From: Halosimplex carlsbadense 2-9-1
GTDB taxonomy: Archaea > Halobacteriota > Halobacteria > Halobacteriales > Haloarculaceae
Length of the DNA stretch: 64,000 bases
Assembly (NCBI RefSeq): GCF_000337455.1
Contig: NZ_AOIU01000003.1
Span: 57,395 to 121,394, forward strand
Direction: 5' to 3'
Below the pieces are notes generated by a model, which saw only the letters and a list, made by a program, of their open reading frames with translations, did no database searches and was not told where the DNA came from. How positions within the stretch are numbered: position 1 is the first letter of the stretch; every line of letters begins with the position of its first letter. Below, piece by piece: positions 55,391 to 63,972 of this stretch. A program made the position numbers and the translations under genes.

Positions 55391-57025
55391 CTACCCGGTG
55401 TTCAGGAACCGCCAGGCGTCGCCGATCGAACCGTCACCGAACCGGACTTGCGCCTCTCGGTATCGCTGTTCGGGCATCCCTGCGTCCTTCCAGACGCGGA
55501 ACCCCTCGCGGATGGACTCGCCCACGTCGCTCGCGACTGTCCCGTTGAATCGGAGCGTCATACGCGCCTCGCGGGCGTCGTCGACATCGACGCCGTGACG
55601 GGCGGCCCACGCGATGAATGCGCTCATCGTCTCCTCCAGCCCGCGCTCGGCGGCTTCCATCGCCTTCGCCGTCGCGTCGACCGCGCGTTCGAGGCCCTCG
55701 CGCGCCTCGTCGACCGCGGCGTGAACCATCTCGGCGACGTACTCCGAGCGTAGCGACACCGACGCATACTCACGCTCGACGAGATCGTCCATCTCTCGGA
55801 GCGCCCGCCGGACGGACCCGACGTGTCGGCCGTGAGCGTCCGCGATGTCCGTCGGGGCCACCTGGCCGCCGTCGGTCACCAGCGTCTCCATGGCTTCCCA
55901 CTGCACCGGCGAAAGGCCGTCAGCGAGGTGGCGCACGACGACGCTCTCCTGGGACTGTTCGACCCGCGTCAGGTCCAGCCCGATGGGGTCAGGACCGCTC
56001 TCGTCGACCGCCGGCTCGAAGTACGCATCCGCGACGAACGGCCCATGCCCATCGCTCGGCGCTACGTCCAGGCCGGCGTCGGCCAGTACCGACAGCACCG
56101 TCTGGTCCAGCTCGCGGCGAAGCCTATCGAGGTCGTGCCAGCGGACCGTCTCGTCATCGTCGAGTAGCGACGCCTGGAGCGACGCGCCGACCTTCGGATG
56201 CGCGAGCGGGTGGTCGTCGGGGACCGACAGCGCTTCCCGAGCGTAGTAGTGCTTCACCTCCTTGGGGAGCGCGTGGTCGGGGAACGCCTCGCGCACGCGC
56301 CCCGCGTCGAGCGTGGCCGTGTGGTAGTAGCCGGGCAAGTTCCGGCCGCGCTCGTCGTCGTCGTTTTGGACGACCTTGCGGTAGCCTGAGCGGTCGCTCT
56401 CCAAGAGGTGACCCATCGCCGCCAGCGGACCGTCGCGGGCGTGGACGGGACCGCTGGCGCCCTTATCGACCCGCGTGTATCGCTCGGCGTCTTGAATGTT
56501 CGAGTACGGATGTGGGTCCTCAAAGTACCGCGTCGCGATACCCAGGACTCCGGCCGCCCGTCGGAGCAACTTCGGGTAGCGCTCGAAGGCGATGTTCGAC
56601 CCTTTCACCCGGACGTTGATCCCCTCGCCGAAGCCGTCGGGGACGGGAATCTCGACGCGGGTGCCGTCGCCCTTCTCACCCTTCATGCCCGGCCAGCGGG
56701 GCGCTATGTGGGCCGTGAAATCCTGCTCGCCGACAGAATCCTCCGAAGGGTGGCGTAGGACTCGGATGCGGTACTCGCGGATCGTCTCGATGCGGAAGTC
56801 GGTCCCCTGCGGCGTCTGACTGCCGGGGTGGACGATGTTGCTCTCTTGGTAAGACAGCCGGGTGACCCACTGCTCGCCGTCGGCGTGGAACTCCTCCGAG
56901 CGGGAGCCACCGGCTTGCTTGACCGCGCTGTCGAGCCCGAAGAACGGCGCGAGCCCGTTATCGTTAAACAACAGGTTCGCGTTAAACTCGTGTGGGGCGA
57001 GTTCGACTGTTCGCACTTCCCTCAC
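55391..57025 (-). CDS. Putative replication protein of the provirus (DUF7845-like)
   Basis: A 544-residue protein starting VREVRTVELAPHEFNANLLF. It has PFFGLDSAVKQ, QESNIVHPGSQTPQG and YSNIQDAERYTRVDKG, patterns I associate with a haloarchaeal virus/plasmid family. A winged-helix region (PTDIADAHGRHVGSVRRAL) lies near residue 400, followed by a coiled-coil helix. It carries no P-loop or primase motif. Its size, position at the end of the minus operon and DNA-binding region suggest replication initiation; that is an inference. GTG 57025 overlaps the preceding stop (GTGA). Confidence 0.65.
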   Translation of the reverse strand: MREVRTVELAPHEFNANLLFNDNGLAPFFGLDSAVKQAGGSRSEEFHADGEQWVTRLSYQESNIVHPGSQTPQGTDFRIETIREYRIRVLRHPSEDSVGEQDFTAHIAPRWPGMKGEKGDGTRVEIPVPDGFGEGINVRVKGSNIAFERYPKLLRRAAGVLGIATRYFEDPHPYSNIQDAERYTRVDKGASGPVHARDGPLAAMGHLLESDRSGYRKVVQNDDDERGRNLPGYYHTATLDAGRVREAFPDHALPKEVKHYYAREALSVPDDHPLAHPKVGASLQASLLDDDETVRWHDLDRLRRELDQTVLSVLADAGLDVAPSDGHGPFVADAYFEPAVDESGPDPIGLDLTRVEQSQESVVVRHLADGLSPVQWEAMETLVTDGGQVAPTDIADAHGRHVGSVRRALREMDDLVEREYASVSLRSEYVAEMVHAAVDEAREGLERAVDATAKAMEAAERGLEETMSAFIAWAARHGVDVDDAREARMTLRFNGTVASDVGESIREGFRVWKDAGMPEQRYREAQVRFGDGSIGDAWRFLNTG

Positions 57026-57165
57026 CCCTCGTAACTGGATTCAGCGACGGCGCGCTGGACCCGCGCCTCGCTTTCTGCGACCGGTTGCTGACCGCCCCAG
57101 TCCCAACGGACGCGCTCGCCCGCCTCTACGTCATACAGACGGGAGGCACGGACGAACCCAGTCAC
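57022..57165 (-). CDS. Small coupled ORF, 47 residues
   Basis: A GTG at 57165 overlaps the stop of the HTH gene (GTGA), and the stop overlaps the start of the Rep-like gene (GTGA). The peptide begins MTGFVRASRLYDVEAGERVR and ends AVAESSYEG. Overlap at both ends is strong evidence that it is translated. No domain recognised. Confidence 0.6.
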   Translation of the reverse strand: MTGFVRASRLYDVEAGERVRWDWGGQQPVAESEARVQRAVAESSYEG

Positions 57166-57362
57166 GTACTCTCACCCCCGTCGAGACGGCGCCGGGCGCG
57201 GCGTAGCAGGTTCCCGACGGTGCCGGCCGACCGACCGGTCTTACGGGCGTACTCGCGCATCCCGTAGCCGTCCTGTTCGACCGCCTCGTACACCTCCCGC
57301 TGAGCGTCCGACAGCACCGACAGGTCTTCCTCGTAGTGAAACAGCGACGACTGGAACGTCAC
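57162..57362 (-). CDS. Sigma-70 region 4-like HTH protein
   Basis: A 66-residue protein. LSDAQREVYEAVEQDGYGMR followed by EYARKTGRSAGTVGNLLRRARRRL is a sigma4-type or LuxR-like helix-turn-helix, which in haloarchaea appears as stand-alone DNA-binding proteins. It starts at GTG 57362, overlapping the methyltransferase stop. It probably regulates the replication operon. Confidence 0.72.
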   Translation of the reverse strand: MTFQSSLFHYEEDLSVLSDAQREVYEAVEQDGYGMREYARKTGRSAGTVGNLLRRARRRLDGGEST

Positions 57363-58069
57363 GGCCGTTCACCTCCCGTCGTTGCGGCGAACTCTCCGAG
57401 CGGCCGCTGTCGGAGTTCCGACGGGAGCGGCACGTCGGGGACGCTCGGGCAGTAGTGCAGCAGGTACTGGACGAACTCGCGGGGTATGGCCGACCGAATC
57501 TCTGATTCCGTCCACTCGCCAGGCACGCCCTTCGCGGCGGCGAGTTCGTGGCGAACGTACTCCGACCCGATGGAAATCTCCGCTATCCCGCTCTCGTAGG
57601 CGTCTGGGACGGGGAAGCTCGTCTCGAAGTGGCGGCAGTTGTTGATCGGGAGGCCGAATGCAAGCCCGTTCAGCCGCGCCGGGTCCCGCAGGTCGTCACA
57701 GGTAGCGACGTTCTCGATGATGTACTCGTCCGGGTCAACCGCCTGGATAACCTCGCGGACGTTCAGATCCGCGAAGGTGGGGTAGCGTTCTTTCGGCGTC
57801 TCATCCCAGTCGTAGCGGCCCATGTTGGCCCACGAGAGTTTCGAATACGCCTGGCACCGCGGCGACAGCCACAGGAGATCCGGCGTCTCGAAGCTCGCCA
57901 CGAACCTAGCGTCCGACGCGTCCCCCTGGACGAACTCGCCGGGGTAGGTGTGGCTGTAGTCCTCGGTGTCGATGCCGAGGTGTCGGACGGGTAAGTCCGC
58001 CAGCGCGAGCCCGACACCGCCCGGCCCGCTGTAGCCGTCAAGTACGAACGGCTCCCCCGTCACCACCAC
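57359..58069 (-). CDS. C5-cytosine methyltransferase-like protein
   Basis: A 236-residue protein with motif I LDGYSGPGGVGLALAD, a motif IV variant S69-P70-R71-C72-Q73 (usual PPCQ), motif VI E119-N120-V121 and a motif VIII-like NNCRHFETSFP. A target-recognition domain and late motifs are reduced, so it is much shorter than typical DNA methylases. It could shield virus DNA from host restriction. No cognate endonuclease is present. It overlaps both neighbours. Confidence 0.75.
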   Translation of the reverse strand: MVVTGEPFVLDGYSGPGGVGLALADLPVRHLGIDTEDYSHTYPGEFVQGDASDARFVASFETPDLLWLSPRCQAYSKLSWANMGRYDWDETPKERYPTFADLNVREVIQAVDPDEYIIENVATCDDLRDPARLNGLAFGLPINNCRHFETSFPVPDAYESGIAEISIGSEYVRHELAAAKGVPGEWTESEIRSAIPREFVQYLLHYCPSVPDVPLPSELRQRPLGEFAATTGGERP

Positions 58070-58299
58070 TCACTCCCGAAACACTCCGGGTTCCCGCACA
58101 GGCTGTAGTGGGGGTACGCCGCGACGGGAACATCCGTGAACTCGGCGTCGTCTCGGTACTCCGCTTCGACACAGGCCGGCTCGGGCTCGTCGGCGTCGGG
58201 GTCGACTCGGTGGAGCGTGTCCGCGTACTGGGACCGATTCCGCACGGCCGTCTCCACCTCGGCCCGCCGGTCCGCTGAAGCGGGCTGACTCACGCGCAT
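58060..58299 (-). CDS. Small Cys-containing protein heading the replication operon
   Basis: A 79-residue protein, MRVSQPASADRRAEVETAVR at the start and AYPHYSLCGNPECFGSEWW at the end. Three Cys and nearby His could hold zinc. It is the first gene of the five-gene minus operon and overlaps the methyltransferase by ten bases. No function known. Confidence 0.6.
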   Translation of the reverse strand: MRVSQPASADRRAEVETAVRNRSQYADTLHRVDPDADEPEPACVEAEYRDDAEFTDVPVAAYPHYSLCGNPECFGSEWW

Positions 58300-58466
58300 C
58301 CCCCCGTTTCAACTACTAAATTCGCAGGATGGCGCGGACCCGCGGCTTGTGTCCAGTTGAACTCACCAAATCGGGCCGATTTTCGCGAAGTCGATTCCGG
58401 AGGTAGAACACTCAGATAGCACGCAGACGGACGCGTAGCTATCTGTCGTAGTTCAACGGGATTCCA

Positions 58467-58494
58467 AGTCCGCCCTCCCCGATTTGAACGGGGG
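58467..58494. repeat. Attachment site within tRNA-Tyr
   Basis: The 28 bases at the tRNA 3' end (plus-strand AGTCCGCCCTCCCCGA, then the T-arm) are the intact target reproduced at 40244 and, as a core, at 45467. The provirus lies on the lower-coordinate side, so recombination kept a whole tRNA here. Confidence 0.85.
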
Positions 58495-58542
58495 GCAAGT
58501 CGATCTACAGTCGACTGCTCTACCAGTCTGAGCTAAGGGCGG
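58469..58542 (-). tRNA. tRNA-Tyr (anticodon GTA)
   Basis: A 74-base cloverleaf on the minus strand. Acceptor arms CCGCCCT/AGGGCGG, D-arm GCTC...GAGC, anticodon stem GTCGA/TCGAC around loop CTGTAGA (anticodon GTA), T-arm CCCCG TTCAAAT CGGGG, discriminator A. The C1-G72 pair is the archaeal Tyr identity mark. No intron. It is the integration target of both elements. Confidence 0.95.
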
Positions 58543-58694
58543 GCGCACTTGCAGGTAGCCGCCGTGTCGGACTTAACCGTTTTGACTCGCGGCGGGGGTG
58601 AGAGAGTGACCCAGCCACACCGCCGGCGACAGACACGCGTCAGACACTCCGGGAAGATTGAAATACCCAGGCAACGACGGATCCGACGAGTCGG

Positions 58695-59297
58695 ATGAGC
58701 AAGATAACCTTCCGTGCGGACGACGATCTCATCGAGCGACTCGAGGGGTTCGACGCCTCGAAGAGCGAGATCATGCGGGAGGCCCTGCGGGAGTACCTCG
58801 GCGAGGCGTCGGACACGCGGCCGAGCGCGACGGCGACGGAGTCGACGCCGACCGCCGAGGCGTCGGAGGCGAGCGAGTCCATCGACGACCTCATCGCCGA
58901 GCGCGTCGACGCCATCGTCGCCGACCGCCTCGACGGTGCGTTTACGCCGAGCCAACCCCAGGACATTAACGTAAACATCGCTCTCGACGGCGAAAACGCC
59001 GCTCCGAGCGGTGCAGAGGCGAACGCATCACCGGCCCCGACGGCCGAGGCGTCCGGCGGCGATCCCGGTCGTAAGACAGGCGCGGACGCGGGCGAACGAG
59101 CGTCCGAAGACGCCGACCGTTCGTGCGCCAAATGTGGCGAAAACGTCTCCACGGACCACGTTTACTGCCCGAACTGTGGTGAGAAGGCCTCCCACCGCGT
59201 CTTCTGTGACTGCGGGGACGAACTCCGCTCGGACTGGGGATTCTGCCCCAGCTGCGGTCGACGCACTCCCGCTGCCGACGTACTCGACCAATCCTGA
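58695..59297 (+). CDS. cdrL: CdrL-type RHH and zinc-ribbon regulator
   Basis: A 200-residue protein. An N-terminal ribbon-helix-helix (MSKITFRADDDLIERLEGFD) is followed by a long disordered acidic linker and a C-terminal double zinc ribbon (CAKCGENVS, CPNCGEK, FCDCGDELRSDWGFCPSCG). This is the architecture of haloarchaeal CdrL, encoded just before cdrS-ftsZ2. It starts about 150 bases past the tRNA. Confidence 0.85.
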   Translation: MSKITFRADDDLIERLEGFDASKSEIMREALREYLGEASDTRPSATATESTPTAEASEASESIDDLIAERVDAIVADRLDGAFTPSQPQDINVNIALDGENAAPSGAEANASPAPTAEASGGDPGRKTGADAGERASEDADRSCAKCGENVSTDHVYCPNCGEKASHRVFCDCGDELRSDWGFCPSCGRRTPAADVLDQS

Positions 59298-59400
59298 AAA
59301 CGCCGTAAACGCCACACTGGCGGCGTTAAACGTCGTAAACGAGAAAACGTATGACGCTCGCCGTTACCTTTATAACCCTACACCCAGATGTAATTCCTGC

Positions 59401-59530
59401 GTAAGACGGCCGTCTTACACGGGCCGCGGCGCGGACGTGTGACCCGCGCCATCGTGCGATTACGTCGGATGGGAGTTCGAAGTCGCCGTGTAAGACGAAC
59501 GGGCGACCGCGTCCACGGCTGCCGTCTTAC
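59401..59530. promoter_or_regulatory. Repeated GTAAGACG/CGTCTTAC operator sites
   Basis: A perfect 18-base palindrome GTAAGACGGCCGTCTTAC covers 59401-59418. Half-sites GTGTAAGACG (59488-59497) and CGTCTTAC (59523-59530) follow, the last one ending 20 bases before cdrS. TAAACG-type repeats occupy 59299-59345. In an RHH-controlled locus the palindrome and spaced half-sites are likely CdrS or CdrL operators. Confidence 0.65.
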
Positions 59531-59549
59531 CCAAAGGGGAACAACAAAC

Positions 59550-59738
59550 ATGGAGCGTGTGACACTACGGATTCCGAAGCAGCAGATCGAAGAGGTCGAG
59601 CGAATGGTCGAAACGGGGGAGTACCCCAACCGGAGCGAAGCCATCCGGGCGGCCGTCCGCGAGAAACTAAACGAGCAGGACGGGAGCAAGGAGCGTCCCT
59701 CCGAAAAGCGCAAGCGGCGCAGCTTCCAGAGGGCCTGA
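59550..59738 (+). CDS. cdrS: CdrS ribbon-helix-helix cell division regulator
   Basis: A 62-residue RHH protein: [20 protein letters not shown], then [17 protein letters not shown] and a basic tail. In Haloferax and Halobacterium CdrS controls ftsZ2 and other division genes and is cotranscribed with ftsZ2, as here (four-base gap). ATG 59550 follows the operator repeats. Confidence 0.92.
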   Translation: MERVTLRIPKQQIEEVERMVETGEYPNRSEAIRAAVREKLNEQDGSKERPSEKRKRRSFQRA

Positions 59739-59741
59739 TCG

Positions 59742-60995
59742 ATGCAGGATATCGTCAAGGAGGCCCTCGAACGCGACGAGGCCGAGCAGAATCAGATGGA
59801 GGAGACCGAGGGCGACGGCTTCGGTGACCCCCGGATCGTCATCGTCGGTTGCGGTGGCGCCGGGAACAACACCGTCAACCGCCTGTACAACATCGGCGTC
59901 GACGGTGCCGACACCGTCGCCATCAACACCGACAAGCAGCACCTCCAGATGATCGAGGCCGACACGAAGATCCTGGTCGGCAAGTCGCTGACCTCCGGTC
60001 TCGGCGCCGGTGGCGACCCGGAGATGGGCAAGCGCGCCACCGAGATGGCCCAGGGCACCATCGAGGAAGTCCTGGGTGACGCCGACCTCGTCTTCGTCAC
60101 CGCCGGCATGGGCGGCGGGACGGGGACCGGCGCGGCGCCGGTCGTCTCGAACATCGCCAAAGACCAGGGCGCAATCGTGGTCGGCATGGTCTCGACGCCG
60201 TTCAACGTCGAGCGCGCCCGCACGGTCAAGGCCGAGAAGGGTCTCGAGACCCTCCGCAGCGAGGCCGACTCCATCATCGTGCTGGACAACAACCGCCTGC
60301 TGGACTACGTCCCGAACCTGCCCATCGGCAAGGCCTTCTCCGTGATGGACCAGATCATCGCCGAGACGGTCAAGGGCATCTCGGAGACGATCACCCAGCC
60401 CTCGCTCATCAACCTGGACTACGCCGACATGACCGCCATCATGAATCAAGGTGGCGTCGCCGTCATGCTCGTCGGCGAGACCCAGGACAAGAACAAGACC
60501 GAGGAAGTGGTGAAAGACGCGATGAACCACCCGCTGCTCGACGTGGACTACCGCGGGGCCACCGGCGGCCTCGTCCACATCACGGGCGGTCCGGACCTCG
60601 CGCTGAAAGAGGCCGAGGGCATCGCACAGAACATCACCCAGCGCCTCGACGCGAGCGCCAACGTCATCTGGGGCGCCCGCATCGAGGAGGAGTACAAGGG
60701 CAAGGTGCGGGTCATGGCCATCATGACCGGCGTCAAGTCCGCGCAGGTCCTCGGTCCGACGACCCAGAAGCAGGCCGACAAGTCCCGTCAGGCGCTCGAC
60801 GACGTGGACGACTCGACCTTCGACGCCAGCGAGAACGTCGACACCGAGTTCGGCGACTCCGGCGGCATGGGCGGCGGTGGCGGCCACGGCGGCGCGGGCG
60901 GTAACTCGGGCGGCGAGCCCGACTACGGCCACACCGACGGCGGCCGCGACAACCTCGAGAAGAACAACGGGCTGGACGTCATCCGCCCGGACTAA
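59742..60995 (+). CDS. ftsZ2: Cell division GTPase FtsZ2
   Basis: A 417-residue tubulin-superfamily GTPase. GTP-binding [13 protein letters not shown] and the tubulin signature [13 protein letters not shown] are intact, as is the T7 loop ([14 protein letters not shown]). The C-terminal tail is Gly-rich ([12 protein letters not shown]) and ends in DVIRPD. Linkage to cdrS identifies the FtsZ2 paralogue, which drives constriction in haloarchaea. Confidence 0.95.
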   Translation: MQDIVKEALERDEAEQNQMEETEGDGFGDPRIVIVGCGGAGNNTVNRLYNIGVDGADTVAINTDKQHLQMIEADTKILVGKSLTSGLGAGGDPEMGKRATEMAQGTIEEVLGDADLVFVTAGMGGGTGTGAAPVVSNIAKDQGAIVVGMVSTPFNVERARTVKAEKGLETLRSEADSIIVLDNNRLLDYVPNLPIGKAFSVMDQIIAETVKGISETITQPSLINLDYADMTAIMNQGGVAVMLVGETQDKNKTEEVVKDAMNHPLLDVDYRGATGGLVHITGGPDLALKEAEGIAQNITQRLDASANVIWGARIEEEYKGKVRVMAIMTGVKSAQVLGPTTQKQADKSRQALDDVDDSTFDASENVDTEFGDSGGMGGGGGHGGAGGNSGGEPDYGHTDGGRDNLEKNNGLDVIRPD

Positions 60996-61216
60996 CGGCT
61001 CCCGGGTCGACCCCCACTGGAGACCCCTCCACCGGTTCCACGGGCCCGCTCGACCCACTCTCTCTTTCCGTTTCCGACCGGTCAGTGACGACAGCGTCCG
61101 ACTCGCCGGCGCTCGCTCGACAGCCGAGCCGAACGGCTCGTCACACAGCGTCGGACAGCGGAGACAAGCGCCAGCTTCGACCGCGACGGGCGCGTCGGCG
61201 AGGCGCGACGACCCGT

Positions 61217-62236
61217 TCAGATCGCTTCCAGCGCGTCTAGGAGGTCGCACTTCCGGCAGACCGTCCGACCGGTCGGCGCGCCGCAGACCTCACACTCCCC
61301 GTAGTCGGGGGCGTCGGTCCCGCCGAACGCCGAGGCGGCGAGCGCCGCGAACTGCTCGTAGCCGGCCATGATCGAGTGGCGCGTCCCGGGGTGGTCGTCC
61401 TCCATGCCCAGCAGGAGCTGCTGGACCTCCCCGCGATACGCTTCCTCGGCGTGGGGACACTCGGTGATGTGCGCGGGCAGGTCCCGCAGGTGGGCGTACA
61501 GCGCGACTTCCTTCTCGGGCACGTCCCGCAGCGGCTTGGCCCGCGGGACGTGGTGGTCCTGGGCGTGGCGCGGCCGCTCGGTCGGGTCGCTCGGCGGGTC
61601 GACGGGGTCGCCGTGGCGGTCCTCCTCGGGGAAGGGGCCGAGCGACGCGTCGTAGTGGCTGGCCATCTGACCCACGTCGCCCTCGAAGACGTTCATCAGC
61701 GCGGTCTGAGCCTCGTCGTCGAGGTTGTGGCCGGTCAGGAGTTTGTCCGCGTCGAGCTTCTCGGCGTAGCGCTCCAGTACGTCCCGGCGGAAGACGCCGC
61801 AGTAGGCGCAAGCGGCCATCCCCTCGGGGTCGTCTTCGACCACGTCGTCCATCCGGACGCCGAACTCCTCGGCGTAGGAGACGACCTCGTGACGCAGGTC
61901 GAGGTCGGCGGTCAGTTCCTCGCAGGCGTCGATCGACTCGTCGCGATACCCCTCGATACCCTCGTGGATCGACAGCGCGACGAGTTCGATCCGCGGGTCC
62001 TCGCGGAAGGTGTCGTGGAGGATCTCGGTGAGGACGACCGAGTCCTTCCCGCCGGAGAGGCCGATCACCCACGTCTCGGGGTCGTCGGGCGTCGCCGAGC
62101 GGGCGAGGAGGTTGTCCTCGCGGACGCGCCGGCGGACCCGGGTCTCCACCGTTTGACAGAAGTGGTCCTCGCAGAGGTGCAGCCCCGAGTAAGCGGCGTG
62201 CATCACCGCCGACTCGCCGCACTTGTCGCAGTCCAT
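61217..62236 (-). CDS. ncsA: tRNA 2-thiouridine synthesis protein NcsA
   Basis: A 339-residue ATP-PPase. PP-loop GLSGGKDSVV is near residue 60. An N-terminal CDKCGESAV zinc motif and a C-terminal CEVCGAPTGRTVCRKC zinc ribbon frame it, and the catalytic-type Cys sits in ACAYCGVFRRD. NcsA (TtuA/Ncs6 family) activates U34 of tRNAs for thiolation, with a SAMP sulfur carrier in haloarchaea. It is convergent with ftsZ2. Confidence 0.9.
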   Translation of the reverse strand: MDCDKCGESAVMHAAYSGLHLCEDHFCQTVETRVRRRVREDNLLARSATPDDPETWVIGLSGGKDSVVLTEILHDTFREDPRIELVALSIHEGIEGYRDESIDACEELTADLDLRHEVVSYAEEFGVRMDDVVEDDPEGMAACAYCGVFRRDVLERYAEKLDADKLLTGHNLDDEAQTALMNVFEGDVGQMASHYDASLGPFPEEDRHGDPVDPPSDPTERPRHAQDHHVPRAKPLRDVPEKEVALYAHLRDLPAHITECPHAEEAYRGEVQQLLLGMEDDHPGTRHSIMAGYEQFAALAASAFGGTDAPDYGECEVCGAPTGRTVCRKCDLLDALEAI

Positions 62237-62310
62237 CGCCCCGACCTACCGGGGCGACGGCCCTCAGCGTTTCGCTCTCAGGCCCGGGCGGCGGCGGCGC
62301 TCCGTCCCGC

Positions 62311-63972
62311 TCACTCGTCGGTCGAGTCCGCGTCCGGGCCGGCCGGCTCGGCCGGTTCGCAGGAGACCGCGACGGAGACGGTCGTGCCGTCGTCGACGTC
62401 GACGGACACCTCGCCGTCGGCCCAGTGGACGAGCCAGGTGACCAGCCAGAGCCCGAGGCCGGCGCCGTGCTGGGTCGGCGTCTCGACGAAGCTGTCGGTG
62501 AGGACGCGGCGCTCGACCGCGGGCATCCCGGGGCCGTCGTCTGCGACGGTGAACGTCACCGTCCCGTCGTCGACCACCGCGTCGATCTCGACGGCCGGCG
62601 TCGGCGCGTCGTTGTGCGTGATCGCGTTGCGCGCCAGCTCGTCAAGCGCCACGAGCAACAGGTCGCCGTCGAGGACCGCGACCGGTTCCTCGGGCCCCGA
62701 CGGCCGCACGTCCGCGTCGGGGAACTCTTCGCGGAGCGTCGTCGCCACGTCTTCGATGATGGCGTCGGCCGGCCGGGTGGCCGTCTCGTCGGGGCGTGCG
62801 CCCAGCGAGGACTCGATGGCCCGCGCGTGGTCGGCGAGTTCGAGCAGCGACTCGCCGCGCCGCCGGATGCGGTCGGCCTCGGTTCGGGTCGTCTCGTCGT
62901 CGGTGCGCTCGGCGATGCGGTCGGCGTTGCCGACGACGACCGTCATCGCGTTGCGGAGGTTGTGCCGCAACACCCGGTTGAGGACGATCACCTCCGAGCG
63001 GCGCTGGGCGAGCACCTCGCTCAGGTCGTTGAATCCCCCTTCGAGCTCGGCCCACTCGGTCGCCCCCGTCAGCGAGACGGTCGACCCGTAGTCGCCGTCG
63101 GCGAGGGCGCCGAACCCGCCGTGGAGCCGCTCGATGTTGCCGACGAACTCGCGGTAGAGCCAGAGGCCGAGCGCCGCGATCGACAGCAACACCAGCCCGA
63201 AGGCCGCCGCTTGGGCGGCCGTGGCGGCCCACAGCTGCGACTCGAAGGCAGCCCGCGTCGTCGTCGCCGAGACCGTCCAGCCCGTTCCCCCGACCGTCTC
63301 GTTGGCCAGGATCAGGTCGGCGTCCGCGTCCCCACCGGAGACCGGTCCGACCGCGTACAGCGTCGTCCCGTTCGCGGCGATACGGATCCCCTGAGTCGGC
63401 CCGGAGTTGGCCCGGACGATCGCCGATAGGTCGCCCCGTTCGAGGTGGAACGCGGCGTTGAACGTCCCGACGGTCTCGCCCGACCGGCGCAACGGCGTGC
63501 TCACCGTCACGATGAGGTTGCCCGTCTCGGCTCTGACCGGGTCGCTGACGTAGGTCTCGCCCGCCATCGCCCGCCGGAAGTACGTCCGGTCGCCGAACTG
63601 CTGCCCGACGACCCGCTCGCGGGCGGTCGATGTGAGCCCCTCGGAGTGCAGCCCCACCATCGTCCCGTTGGCCGAGATCACGGAGGCGCCGCTGAACTCC
63701 GTGGTCTGCACGAACGACCGCAACCGCGCCTCCTGGGGCGGCGAGCCGTGCTCGGCCAGCGACGGCGACGAACCCCACAGCTCGACCTGTCGCTCCCGCT
63801 CGGCGAGTACGGCGTCGAGCTGGGTCGCCACGGACTCCGCGGAGTGGGCCAGCTCGGTCCGCTCTTGGGCGACGACTGCGTCCCGGTAGAGGACGAATCC
63901 GACCAGCGACGTGGCCGACAGCACCAGCGCCACTAGCACCAGCGCCAGGGCGAACCGCGTCCGGAGTCGCAT
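62311..63972 (-). CDS. Membrane sensor histidine kinase with Cache-type sensor
   Basis: A 553-residue kinase. Membrane helix 1 is at about residues 8-28; a 210-residue extracellular Cache-like sensor follows (GDRTYFRRAMAGETYVSDPV is typical of Cache domains). Helix 2 lies at about 245-268, then HAMP, a HisKA-like segment with His in RVLRHNLRNAM, N-box ELARNAITHN and ATP-binding DDGPGMP and GAGLGLWL. Ligand unknown, and no response regulator gene adjoins inside the window. Confidence 0.88.
   Translation of the reverse strand: MRLRTRFALALVLVALVLSATSLVGFVLYRDAVVAQERTELAHSAESVATQLDAVLAERERQVELWGSSPSLAEHGSPPQEARLRSFVQTTEFSGASVISANGTMVGLHSEGLTSTARERVVGQQFGDRTYFRRAMAGETYVSDPVRAETGNLIVTVSTPLRRSGETVGTFNAAFHLERGDLSAIVRANSGPTQGIRIAANGTTLYAVGPVSGGDADADLILANETVGGTGWTVSATTTRAAFESQLWAATAAQAAAFGLVLLSIAALGLWLYREFVGNIERLHGGFGALADGDYGSTVSLTGATEWAELEGGFNDLSEVLAQRRSEVIVLNRVLRHNLRNAMTVVVGNADRIAERTDDETTRTEADRIRRRGESLLELADHARAIESSLGARPDETATRPADAIIEDVATTLREEFPDADVRPSGPEEPVAVLDGDLLLVALDELARNAITHNDAPTPAVEIDAVVDDGTVTFTVADDGPGMPAVERRVLTDSFVETPTQHGAGLGLWLVTWLVHWADGEVSVDVDDGTTVSVAVSCEPAEPAGPDADSTDE

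Larger units (their letters stand above)
45467..58494. mobile_element. Pleolipovirus-like provirus integrated at tRNA-Tyr
   Basis: Thirteen kilobases between the inner attachment core and the tRNA 3' end. The modules are: integrase plus coupled zinc protein (minus), repressor-like wHTH, AT-rich gene, a plus-strand virion block in the pleolipovirus order (VP3-like, small membrane protein, VP4-like spike, two membrane proteins, VP8-like ATPase), then a convergent minus-strand replication operon. Gene order and protein types match temperate pleolipoviruses such as SNJ2. A nuclease gene is broken, so viability is uncertain. Confidence 0.82.

Noticed and set aside
54891..55548. Plus-strand frames of 98 and 175 codons after the nuclease relic
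   Set aside because: The first is the shifted tail of the pseudogene. The second crosses hairpins and runs antisense into the Rep-like gene.
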